From assembly GCA_016179055.1 (NCBI GenBank), contig JACOSC010000174.1:1-35415 (forward strand): DNA of 35,415 bases, in the 5' to 3' direction. Below, piece after piece: positions 1-7,295 of this stretch. Source of the DNA: Acidobacteriota bacterium. Its GTDB lineage: Bacteria > Acidobacteriota > UBA6911 > JACOSC01. The translations under genes and the position numbers were made by a program. The notes below the pieces were generated by a model. That model saw only the letters and a list, made by a program, of their open reading frames with translations. It did no database searches and was not told the origin of the DNA. Position 1 is the first letter of the stretch. Each line of letters starts with the position of its first letter.

Positions 1-32
1 CATCGCTAAGTTACCCTCCGTGGTGATGATCG

Positions 33-58
33 TCCGTGCAAAAATTTTTTTGCACGGA
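33..58. repeat. Perfect 12-bp inverted repeat
   Basis: TCCGTGCAAAAA is followed by two T residues and then its exact complement TTTTTGCACGGA, giving a 12-bp stem with almost no loop. The T tract lies inside the stem and not after it, so this is not a standard intrinsic terminator. A related string, GTGCAAAATT, recurs at about 119-128. It could be a cruciform or protein-binding site, or the end of an upstream element that is cut off by the window edge. Confidence 0.6.
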
Positions 59-141
59 TCCGCGCGAACAAGCAGAGCCGGACAAAAATGGATCATTTGT
101 TAGAGAAACCTCCTTGTCGTGCAAAATTCAGGTATTAACAA

Positions 142-280
142 GGTCCCCTTCGGGGACCGGCCGGGGACCGCCCCGTACAGTTACGAAGAAACTGGCGAAG
201 TCTCTAAGGAGCGATAGGTTTATAGCAGGGCTTCCGGCTTTAAGACCCAAGCCCCGTAGGGGGCGAAAGGAGACAAAGGC
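142..280 (+). promoter_or_regulatory. Structured 5' leader before the fliN-like gene
   Basis: The 139 nt before the GTG start contain a perfect hairpin (GGTCCCC-TTC-GGGGACC, 142-158), a GC-rich GGGGACCGCCCCG patch, a possible long-range AAAC/GTTT pairing around a CTC-TAAG-GAG hairpin (about 190-222), and a GCCCC-GTAG-GGGGC hairpin at 251-264 just before the Shine-Dalgarno AAAGGAG (266-272). Such a chain of hairpins suggests a regulated leader or riboswitch. It contains short strings that recall c-di-GMP (GEMM) riboswitches, but the diagnostic core is absent, so no class is assigned. Confidence 0.3.
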
Positions 281-1156
281 GTGTTGGAAATGATAGGCCG
301 ACTCTATGCTTCGGCTTTTGCCGCGGTAGTAAGCAAGCTTTCGGGAGGCAAGGCGACCTGCGAGTGCATCAGTCAATCCGAATCGACGAGCGCGCATTTC
401 TTGCCTCTGCTTTCTGAATGGTCAGCCATGCTGGAAGTGTCATTCGGACCGGACCCTGCCCGGCCACTCGCCTTTTTTTTTCAGCCCAATGATACGGAAC
501 GACTATTACGCCTGCCGGACGGCAACGACAAGGACCCAGCGAAAGGTACGGACACTACCGCCACTTCCATTGCCGACGTCATCAATCAGGCCACCAACCT
601 TGTTGCGTCGCAACTCAAGCTCTCTGCCGATCTCGCGCCGTCAACCGGAGCACCTGGAGATACAACAGTATTTCAGCAACCCCGCAATGCGTATTTCACA
701 GACGGCGCGCCAATCTTAGCCACGCTGCTCTTGGAGATAGAGTCCGCCGCTTTTGACGCGCAGATTCTTTTGCTTATTTCTCCAGCGTTAATATCCGTCT
801 TGGGCGCCGCGGCGGACGCGCCGCCTTCACGACCCTCGGCCGGCACGCGGGAGAATTGGCCACAGAAGGAAAAGGCCGCGACAATAGGAGACATCGAGCG
901 CAATCTTGAACGGATTTTGGACATTGAGCTTCCGATCGCCTTGAACTTCGGTCAAACACAAATGCTTTTAAAGGATGTTCTTCAATTCTGCGCCGGTTCC
1001 ATTATTCAGCTCGATAAGGCAGTGGATGAGCCGGTGTCTCTCATGATCAACAATAAAGTCATCGCGCGCGGGGAAGTTGTCATTGTGGATGGCAATTACG
1101 GTATACGTATAACGGAAATTGAGAGTACGGCCGATAGAATTAGGTCCTTGAGGTAG
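281..1156 (+). CDS. fliN: Flagellar motor switch protein, FliN/FliY-like
   Basis: A 291-aa protein starting at GTG with AAAGGAG 8 nt upstream. Residues about 205-283 form a SpoA (FliM/FliN C-terminal) domain: a LERILDIELPI beta strand, the VLQFCAGSIIQLDK segment and a closing GEVVIVDGNYGIRITEI, all typical of FliN. FliN sits in the C ring at the base of the flagellar motor and takes part in direction switching and export. At 291 aa it is much longer than classical FliN (about 130 aa). The extra N-terminal 200 residues hold a SIADVINQATN stretch that recalls the CheC/FliY phosphatase signature, although Asp stands where Glu is usual. It may therefore be FliY-like, with a CheC-type domain joined to SpoA. 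A membrane-associated DUF2802-like gene follows, which fits a flagellar cluster extending to the left of the window. Confidence 0.75.
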   Translation: MLEMIGRLYASAFAAVVSKLSGGKATCECISQSESTSAHFLPLLSEWSAMLEVSFGPDPARPLAFFFQPNDTERLLRLPDGNDKDPAKGTDTTATSIADVINQATNLVASQLKLSADLAPSTGAPGDTTVFQQPRNAYFTDGAPILATLLLEIESAAFDAQILLLISPALISVLGAAADAPPSRPSAGTRENWPQKEKAATIGDIERNLERILDIELPIALNFGQTQMLLKDVLQFCAGSIIQLDKAVDEPVSLMINNKVIARGEVVIVDGNYGIRITEIESTADRIRSLR

Positions 1157-1199
1157 CGGTCGGCGCTATGAAACAGCCGGAGCGGGAACTACGAGGCAC

Positions 1200-1628
1200 G
1201 TGATGGAAAATGGAGCAATGGTATTTCTAATTTTTTTGAATCTGTGGCTCAGCGGCTTAGTTCTATTTGTGACCGAACGGCTGCGCCGGCGCGGGCTTAA
1301 AACCGTGCAACAGATACGGCGCGAAGGCCAGCGCTCGGCACAGGAAGCGGTAGGATTAGCCGAAGAAATCTACAAGGTCCTTTCGAAGGAAATACAGGAG
1401 CTACGGCAAGAAATTGATAACTTGGGCATCCCTGCGGTTATTCACCACGCGGCGAGCCAATCGGACCAGCGCGCCCAGGCGCGCAAGCTGGCGGCACACG
1501 GAGCGAGCTTGGATGAAATAACCGATAAGGTAGATATTCCCAAAGGCGAAGCCGAGCTCATACTACATTTGCAGCGGATGAAAAGTTTGAAGGGCGACAA
1601 GATTCAGGCCATGAGTAGGGTCATGTAG
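1200..1628 (+). CDS. DUF2802-like membrane-anchored protein
   Basis: A 142-aa protein starting at GTG 1200, with an alternative ATG at 1203. Residues about 7-24 form one hydrophobic segment (MVFLIFLNLWLSGLVLFV), followed by a basic stretch and a predicted coiled coil at about 30-75. The C-terminal part, AARKLAAHGASLDEITDKV then IPKGEAELILHLQRM, has the helix-turn-helix-like pattern (LA..G.s..EI....i..gEAELil.L) of DUF2802 proteins encoded in flagellar and chemotaxis clusters. It lies 43 nt after the fliN-like gene and 12 nt before the hybrid kinase, so the three probably form one transcript. The molecular function is unknown. A role at the flagellar pole or motor is inferred from context only. 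Confidence 0.65.
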   Translation: MMENGAMVFLIFLNLWLSGLVLFVTERLRRRGLKTVQQIRREGQRSAQEAVGLAEEIYKVLSKEIQELRQEIDNLGIPAVIHHAASQSDQRAQARKLAAHGASLDEITDKVDIPKGEAELILHLQRMKSLKGDKIQAMSRVM

Positions 1629-1640
1629 CGCGGTTGTTCT

Positions 1641-4379
1641 GTGGCTCCGGTAATCGGCCGGGCCTCGCCTGGTTTCGATTCGCCGCACCAGGCAGGCGAA
1701 GGGCGTCCGCGCGCGGCTATGGGCTATGAAAATATGATAAAAAAAAACCCACGAGCCAATAAAAAGGCCTCAGGCGCCGAAGCGACGCTGCCCATCGCGC
1801 TGGCGGAGCCCTCACCGAAAAAAGCGGCACGTGGTCGCCGTCATGCAGGAACGGATTCACCCTTGGATAGGCCCACAATTCATTCTTCACTGCTCGAGGC
1901 CGTTTCGCGACATTTGTTGGATGAAGTCCCCGACTTAGACCGTCTGCTTCCGCGGGTCGTGGAGACCATCGTCAGCCACAGCGGTGCGGCAGGCGGTGCT
2001 ATTTTCATTGGCTTGCGCCACGCCGCCGAATTGAAATTGCGGGCCTGGCGAAATCTTCCCCAAGATTTTCTGCAGAAATGGTCGACTTTGCCACTGGACT
2101 CGGCTTTTCCCGACCAGATTATTCGATGGCCGGATTCCATACGAAACGTCTCCCGGCTGGCTGAGGATTCTGTACTTCGCCGGCTGCTGACCAGTACACC
2201 TTCCGGCGCGCTGATTATTCCGCTCAAATTCCGGGACACGGTTGTCGGGTTGATTTATCTGGCGATACCACAGGCTACTCGAGATGAGGCTATCGAAACG
2301 GCGCTAGCCAGCATCGGACGTCGCTTGTCGCTGGTCATTCACAATGCGCAGTCGTATGAGGCCGCCGAGTTGCGCTCCAACAAGCTGGCCAGCGTCATCT
2401 CCATCAGCGCCACATTGGATCGCGGTTTCAAGCTCAGCCAACTACTCAATCTGATAACGCAGACCGCCGCGCAACTCCTCGACGCCGAGAGTTGCTGCCT
2501 CGCCTTGCCGACGGATGAGGGGGACGCGCTGGAAATCAAGAGTTGTTATGGTCCCGTTCACAATCTGCTGGATGTGCGGCTGGGTATGGGCGATACTGCC
2601 TGCGGCCGCGTGTTTCTTGAAGGCTGGCCCCTCGTTATCGACTCCGTGGAGGAGTTTCCATTGATCGGGGCCAAGGAATTGGATATTCTGGGCCATTTAG
2701 AGACAGCTATCGTCGTTCCGCTGCTGATGAAGAGTCGCCCGCTGGGAACGTTGATGGTGATCAACAAGACTAATTCTCATGAATTCACGCCGGACGATCA
2801 GGAACTCTTGTCCGCGATTGGCAACCAGGCCGCTATGGCGCTGGAGAACGCCATTCTCTTTGACAAGGTTTCGCAGGGAAAGGCGGAATGGGAAAATCTT
2901 TTTGATTCGATCACGGACCTCATTACCGTGCAGAACAAGGACTCTCGCATTATTCGCGTCAATAAGGCTATGGCGCAGCGATTAGATACATTACCGCGGA
3001 ATCTTCTTAGGAAGAAATGCGGGCCGGTCGTGCACGGATTGGCGAACAACCATGCCGCCTGTCCTCATCTCGCGGTAATGAGCGACTTGCAGTATCGAGA
3101 AGAAGAGGCCGTGCTACCGCACATGGACGGCATTTTCATGCTCTCGACTTTCCCGCTGTTCGATTCCCACCGCAAGCCCTATGCTTATGTTCATGTATTG
3201 AAAGACATCACCCTGCAAAAGAAGTTGGAACAGGAATTGGTGCAGGCCCAAAAGATGGAAAGCATGGGAACCCTGGCCGGTGGAATAGCGCACGATTTCA
3301 ACAACATTTTGGCGGCCATCATACCTAATGCCGAAATGATCAAGCGAAAATTTCCGGCCGATGACGCGCTTTACAAGCGGGCGCAGATGATTGAGCAAGC
3401 GGCGCGGCGCGCCGCGGATTTGACTCGGCAGTTGCTCTCCTTTTCGCGCAAATGGAAGAGCAGCGTGTCGGTGTTAAATCCTAACCAGAGCATCACGGCT
3501 ACTATTGAACTGCTCGGCCGTCTCATTAACAAGAACATCATTCTCGAAACGCAATTGCAGCCCACGGTCTGGAATATGGAAGCCAACGATACGCAGATCG
3601 CTCAGGTTTTATTAAATCTTGCCCTCAATGCGTGCGATGCCATGCGAGAAGGCGGCACGCTCACTTTTGCCACGGAGAACATGACCTTGGACGAAGCCGC
3701 CTGCCGCATAAAATTGGGACTTAAGCCGGGGCGGTACGTTTGTATCTCTGTGCGCGATACGGGCATCGGCATGAAGCGCGAACAGGTTGCGCGCGTTTTC
3801 GAACCGTTCTACACGACCAAGGAGCTGGGGAAAGGCACTGGCCTGGGGTTGTCGGTGGTTTATGGCATCGTCAAGAACCACGGTGGATATATTGAAGTGA
3901 AAAGCGAGCCGGGACGCGGGACCGTATTTAGTCTCTACTTCCCCGCCACGTCAAGGGTCATACAGCAAGAGAAGCCCACAGAGGATGAAGTGCCGCGCGG
4001 CCATGGCAAGATACTGGTGGCCGACGACGAAGACATGGTGCGCAACATGCTATGCGAGCTCTTGCAAGATCTCGGTTACGAGGTAATCCCGGCGCGCGAT
4101 GGCGCCGAAGCGATTGACGTTTATGTCGAGCGCCACGCCGAAATCGATTTGGTCATATTAGATATGATTATGCCTAAGCTGGATGGGGGCGAAACGTATA
4201 GCCGGCTTAAACAAATGAATCCGCACATCAAGGCGATTCTCTCCAGCGGATACTCGCAAGAGGGAAAAGTGCAGGACGTTATCAAGAAGGGCATTTCCGG
4301 ATTCATTCAGAAGCCCTACAGCGTTGGAGAAATTGCGCGCGTCGTCCGAGACGTATTGAACCGAGCCGGCGTCTCGTAA
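1641..4379 (+). CDS. Hybrid sensor histidine kinase GAF-GAF-PAS-HisKA-HATPase-REC
   Basis: A soluble multidomain kinase of up to 912 aa. In order: a basic, low-complexity N terminus (1-70), GAF 1 (about 80-220), GAF 2 (about 250-402), PAS (about 413-530), HisKA with phospho-acceptor His551 in GGIAHDFNN, an HATPase_c domain (about 645-770) with N box NLALNACDAM and G boxes DTGIGM and GTGLGLSVV, and a C-terminal receiver (about 789-905) with phospho-acceptor Asp841 in LDMIMP. No transmembrane segment is apparent, so it should sense a cytoplasmic signal. The PAS contains C..VVHG......CPH, similar to a Cys/His pattern seen in some redox-type PAS domains. No separate regulator or output gene is adjacent. 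The start is uncertain: GTG 1641 gives the longest form, while ATG 1719 and ATG 1734 are alternatives without a clear Shine-Dalgarno sequence. Confidence 0.9.
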   Translation: MAPVIGRASPGFDSPHQAGEGRPRAAMGYENMIKKNPRANKKASGAEATLPIALAEPSPKKAARGRRHAGTDSPLDRPTIHSSLLEAVSRHLLDEVPDLDRLLPRVVETIVSHSGAAGGAIFIGLRHAAELKLRAWRNLPQDFLQKWSTLPLDSAFPDQIIRWPDSIRNVSRLAEDSVLRRLLTSTPSGALIIPLKFRDTVVGLIYLAIPQATRDEAIETALASIGRRLSLVIHNAQSYEAAELRSNKLASVISISATLDRGFKLSQLLNLITQTAAQLLDAESCCLALPTDEGDALEIKSCYGPVHNLLDVRLGMGDTACGRVFLEGWPLVIDSVEEFPLIGAKELDILGHLETAIVVPLLMKSRPLGTLMVINKTNSHEFTPDDQELLSAIGNQAAMALENAILFDKVSQGKAEWENLFDSITDLITVQNKDSRIIRVNKAMAQRLDTLPRNLLRKKCGPVVHGLANNHAACPHLAVMSDLQYREEEAVLPHMDGIFMLSTFPLFDSHRKPYAYVHVLKDITLQKKLEQELVQAQKMESMGTLAGGIAHDFNNILAAIIPNAEMIKRKFPADDALYKRAQMIEQAARRAADLTRQLLSFSRKWKSSVSVLNPNQSITATIELLGRLINKNIILETQLQPTVWNMEANDTQIAQVLLNLALNACDAMREGGTLTFATENMTLDEAACRIKLGLKPGRYVCISVRDTGIGMKREQVARVFEPFYTTKELGKGTGLGLSVVYGIVKNHGGYIEVKSEPGRGTVFSLYFPATSRVIQQEKPTEDEVPRGHGKILVADDEDMVRNMLCELLQDLGYEVIPARDGAEAIDVYVERHAEIDLVILDMIMPKLDGGETYSRLKQMNPHIKAILSSGYSQEGKVQDVIKKGISGFIQKPYSVGEIARVVRDVLNRAGVS

Positions 4380-4423
4380 AGTAAGCAAGCGACTAACCTA
4401 CCTATTTTCCCTTCCAACATCGA

Positions 4424-4510
4424 AACAGAACCGGGAGCGGTAGCGACCGGGTGAAACCCACCTCAGCCAACCACCCGCTACCGCAGGCTAATCTGTTCTC
4501 ATTCGTCGGG
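4424..4510 (+). repeat. REP-A palindromic repeat, copy 1
   Basis: The element starts with ACAGAACCGGGAGCGGTAGC and its GACCGGGTG arm, and ends with CTGTTCTCATTCGTC. The halves CGGTAGCG and CGCTACCG-type strings can pair. Related copies lie at 18279-18360, 18619-18722 (reverse), 22964-23000 (half) and 23543-23627. The ATTCGTC end is shared with the REP-B family. Confidence 0.8.
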
Positions 4511-4540
4511 GCGCCCCCAAAGGGGCATGAACAACTCCCT

Positions 4541-4663
4541 TGAAAAATACCTGGGAGCGCCGGCATCCCTGCCGGCGAGTCCCGTCGCAGACCACGTCCA
4601 CCCTTGCCCCGACGGTCGTCGGGGCGCTCCCAGGGGTGCCGTTGTTGTTTTCATTCGTCGTGG
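4541..4663 (-). repeat. REP-B palindromic repeat, copy 1 (reverse orientation)
   Basis: The outer arms CCTGGGAGCGCC and GGGCGCTCCCAGG are inverted repeats. Between them lie a GCCGGC-ATCCCT-GCCGGC hairpin (4560-4576) and a CCCCGACGGTCGTCGGGG hairpin (4607-4624). The far end reads TTTTCATTCGTCGTGG, which is the terminus shared with REP-A. On the minus strand the element ends TATTTTTC, then AAGGGAG, then an ATG 13 nt later (4526-4528), but that ATG opens only a 9-codon frame and no gene. Confidence 0.8.
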
Positions 4664-4946
4664 CGCCACAAACGAGGTGTGGGCTGCTCTATTGAGAATA
4701 GCTCCGAACCATCCACCTTAAACGGTTAGTCACTACACGGTTACCACTCACAACGGACCACTGACCATTGGCGGCGTTTAGTTTCCCTTGCCAGAAGCGC
4801 GCGCAACCTGATAAGATCTTTATCGAAGTGGGGATAATAAGCGTCATTCAACCTTGACCGCGCATAGAGGATCAACCGGTGGGCCTACGATGCAGCGCTT
4901 CGGTCAGGCGTGACCAAGTCCATCGCAAAAAAGAAGGAGACCACTC

Positions 4947-6155
4947 ATGATAGAGAAGCTGGAGTACGTGTATATGCCAAAAAATTCGTTGACATTTCCT
5001 CCGGAACGCTTGTTGCTCGCCCCCGGGCCGACCAACCTTCACTCGCGCGTGCTGCAAGCCCTGATTGCGCCCATATTGGGTCACAAAGATCCCCGCTTTC
5101 TCGACATCATGGATGAGACGGCCGCTTTGCTGCGGTACGTCTTTCAAACCAGGAACAAAGTGACGCTGGCCCTGCCTGGAACCGGCGGCGCCGGTATGGA
5201 AGCCACTTTGGTTAACTTGCTGGAACCGGGCGATACCGTTGTTGTCCTCGATGCGGGCTACTTTGCCGCCCGCATGGTTGAGATTGCCGATCGTTGCCGG
5301 GCTCGAGTCATCGTTCACCAGACCGAATGGGGACGCGCAGTAGACATAGACTCGCTGGAAGCGGCCCTGCAACAAGCCGGCCGCGTCAAGCTGGTGGCGG
5401 CCGTGCATGGCGAGACCTCAACCGGGGTCGAGCATCCGATCGCCGAGATTGCACGCGTCGCTCATGCCCACGGCGCCTTGCTCGCGGTGGACGCGGTGCC
5501 CACCCTTGGGGGAGTATGGCTGCCGGTGGATGAATGGCAGATTGATATCTGCTATAGCGGCAGCCAAAAGTGTTTGAGCGCGCCGCCCGGCCTGGCGCCG
5601 ATCACAGTAAGCGAGCCGGCCATGCAAGTCATCCATCAACGAAAAACCAAAGTACAGTCCTGGTACCACGATCTCAGCATACTGTCCCGCTATTGGTCGC
5701 GCGAGCGCGTCTACCATCATACCGCCCCCATCAACATGACCTATGCTCTGCGAGAGGCGCTAGTGCTGATTCAAGAAGAAGGCTTGGAAACCGTCATACA
5801 AAGAATCGGCGTATTGAGTGCCGGGGTATTGGCTGGATTGCAGGCCATGGGTCTTGAGCTGTTCAGCGATCCGGCTCATCGCCTGACGACGGTGGTCGCC
5901 GTCAAGACGCCCACCGGCATCGATGAAGCTCGTGTGCGCGCCACACTGCTGGAAACTTTTAACATCGAAATCTCCGGTGGCTTAGGCGCATACGCCGGTA
6001 AGCTGTGGCGAATCGGAATTATGGGCCACTCGGCCCGGCCTCGTAATCTTCTAGCCTTTCTGGCAGCGTTGGAGATGGTTTTACGCGAGCAAGGCCACGC
6101 GACGGAACCAGGCGTCGGACCACGAGTAGCGTGCGAGGTCTTCAGCCGAACCTAG
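4947..6155 (+). CDS. Alanine-glyoxylate / serine-pyruvate aminotransferase family
   Basis: A 402-aa PLP-dependent fold-type I (class V) enzyme. The start is well supported by AAGGAG 7 nt upstream of ATG 4947. Family features in order: an APGPTNLHSRVLQAL opening, GHKDPRFLDIMDE, the glycine-rich PGTGGAGMEA cofactor loop, HGETSTGV, AVDAVPTLGG with the pyridine-binding Asp, and GSQKCLSAPPG in which Lys208 should form the PLP Schiff base. The family moves an amino group from alanine or serine to glyoxylate or pyruvate. The exact donor cannot be read from sequence, and bacterial members also include phosphonate and hydrogenase-associated forms. The gene stands alone behind a repeat-rich gap. Its last 207 coding bases plus 26 nt beyond the stop recur at 9587-9819. 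Confidence 0.88.
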   Translation: MIEKLEYVYMPKNSLTFPPERLLLAPGPTNLHSRVLQALIAPILGHKDPRFLDIMDETAALLRYVFQTRNKVTLALPGTGGAGMEATLVNLLEPGDTVVVLDAGYFAARMVEIADRCRARVIVHQTEWGRAVDIDSLEAALQQAGRVKLVAAVHGETSTGVEHPIAEIARVAHAHGALLAVDAVPTLGGVWLPVDEWQIDICYSGSQKCLSAPPGLAPITVSEPAMQVIHQRKTKVQSWYHDLSILSRYWSRERVYHHTAPINMTYALREALVLIQEEGLETVIQRIGVLSAGVLAGLQAMGLELFSDPAHRLTTVVAVKTPTGIDEARVRATLLETFNIEISGGLGAYAGKLWRIGIMGHSARPRNLLAFLAALEMVLREQGHATEPGVGPRVACEVFSRT

Positions 6156-6181
6156 TATTGCCATCACTGCCGGTGCAAGTC
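5949..6181 (+). repeat. 233-bp direct repeat, left copy (aminotransferase 3' end)
   Basis: This segment is repeated without gaps at 9587-9819, a distance of 3638 nt, with six substitutions by my count (about 97% identity). Five of the six are synonymous in the aminotransferase frame and one changes Met to Thr. The final stretch of about 100 bp, including the stop codon and 26 nt beyond it, is identical. The two copies bracket the SPFH operon. Confidence 0.93.
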
Positions 6182-6320
6182 GGCGGACGAGCGCGATTAT
6201 TACATCCATCCTGCGGTGTTCGCCCAACCGGAAGAAAAAGGAATCGAATGGGAGCACAAGCCGGATCTAATGCGTCAACTCAAAGAAGCGACCAAACAAC
6301 CTCTGCCCGAACAGAAGTAA
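6156..6320 (+). pseudogene. Orphan coding tail in frame behind the aminotransferase stop
   Basis: After the TAG of the aminotransferase the same frame stays open for 54 codons to a TAA at 6318-6320, without a start codon at its head. The peptide begins with a Cys/His cluster (CHHCRCK), continues with DERDYYIHPAVFAQPEEKGIE and ends with a charged helix. The composition looks like real protein, and the frame may be the C-terminal end of a gene lost by rearrangement. The first 26 nt belong to the 233-bp repeat and the rest is unique. Its parent gene is not recognised. Confidence 0.3.
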
Positions 6321-6500
6321 TAATAGAGCCCCGGCAGCCAAGGAATTCTTTCGGGACATCAAACCGCCGCATAGAAGCAACCGTTCACGAAGAGACCACC
6401 CCGTGACCGGTTACATTTTATATTGGTGGTCCTGCACAACTCGGGATCCATCGGCTCAATGTGCAACTGAATAATTCCCTGCTCTGAGGAACAAACGCTC

Positions 6501-6530
6501 TTGAACACTCGTATTCGAGTGTGACATAAT
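6501..6530 (+). promoter_or_regulatory. Promoter with palindromic operator for the SPFH operon
   Basis: A -35-like TTGAAC (6501-6506) and a -10-like CATAAT (6525-6530) are separated by 18 nt. A perfect inverted repeat ACACTCG-TATT-CGAGTGT (6505-6522) lies across the spacer, as expected of a repressor site. The first gene of the operon starts 51 nt downstream. The regulator is unknown. Confidence 0.5.
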
Positions 6531-6581
6531 ACAAGTTTCCAAGGTAGATGTCGGGACCACGCGGATAGGGGGGAGGTAGCC

Positions 6582-7295
6582 ATGAACTCCATCTTAAAAA
6601 GACTCTTAAACCTCCTGGTTTCGGAAAAACCACGCTCGGCGGGGATGCTGGCCGGTTTCATGGATTCCCTGCTTCAGAAATTTGAGAACTGCCGGACCGG
6701 CCTTGCCGATAACACGATACAGCAGGGCGCCGAAGCTGTGCAGGAATTTTTCGCCGATTTGTACGAGAAAGAGGTTCCACGCCTCCAGGAAGTCATACGC
6801 ATTCAAGAGATGCACCATTCCGAAACGCTACGCCGGAACTTTTTCGAGACGATTGACGCATTAGCTCGGAAAGTCGTCATTCCCGGCTATACGCGGCTGG
6901 CAGGCCCCTTCACCCGACGCGAACGGAACGACTTCTATTGGCTCTCTGAACCGTTGCACGGACTGGAGCGTCTCGGATGGGGCGCCGTAGGCCTCGGCCT
7001 CGGCGCTATCGTAGTATGGGCGCCGTTTATACCTCTCTGGTCCAAAGAATGGTGCCTAGTCTTTGCCGTGGGCGGATTGGTATTTCCCAATGCGCGCCAA
7101 TTCCTCTCTCTACGACGGTATGAGTCGGAGCTGAACCGTCTGGCGGCACGCGCCGATGACGAGATCCGGCGGATCGAACAGACTTATTATCTAATGAGCG
7201 AAGAGGCGCTGGGCCATCGGGCCGGGCCGTCAGGGCAGCCCGAAGTGACGGCGCGGCGCTCGTCCAGACCCAAGAACGGCAAAGGAGGGCGTTAA
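6582..7295 (+). CDS. Two-TM membrane protein of the SPFH operon
   Basis: A 237-aa protein of unknown family. GGGGGGAGG lies 5 nt before ATG 6582. Residues 1-120 are mainly amphipathic helix. Two hydrophobic segments follow at about 132-152 and 156-171, joined by a short WSKEW turn that forms a helical hairpin. A further helix (about 172-205) and a basic tail, ending SSRPKNGKGGR, come last. Both ends should face the same side of the membrane, probably the cytoplasm. The stop overlaps the next start as TAATG, so translation is likely coupled to the SPFH gene, and the protein is probably a partner of the SPFH complex. That role is inferred from context only. Confidence 0.7.
   Translation: MNSILKRLLNLLVSEKPRSAGMLAGFMDSLLQKFENCRTGLADNTIQQGAEAVQEFFADLYEKEVPRLQEVIRIQEMHHSETLRRNFFETIDALARKVVIPGYTRLAGPFTRRERNDFYWLSEPLHGLERLGWGAVGLGLGAIVVWAPFIPLWSKEWCLVFAVGGLVFPNARQFLSLRRYESELNRLAARADDEIRRIEQTYYLMSEEALGHRAGPSGQPEVTARRSSRPKNGKGGR

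Larger units (their letters stand above)
4380..4946. other. Intergenic region with two palindromic repeats
   Basis: No gene is visible here. The stretch holds one REP-A copy (4424-4510) and one reversed REP-B copy (4541-4663), described separately. Further on there is an inverted repeat GATAA-GATCT-TTATC at 4810-4824, which could be an operator or hairpin in the leader of the aminotransferase gene. No convincing -35/-10 pair was found before that gene. Confidence 0.6.

Noticed and set aside
33-58. Hairpin at the window start as an intrinsic terminator
   Set aside because: The T tract is inside the stem and is not followed by an unpaired T run. The upstream gene is outside the window, so no end point can be judged.
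142-280. c-di-GMP (GEMM) riboswitch
   Set aside because: A few short strings recall it, but the GGCAAACC-type and ACGCAAAGCC-type core is absent.
4511-4700. 64-aa plus-strand frame at 4527-4721
   Set aside because: It reads through REP-B copy 1 and gives repeat-derived peptide only.
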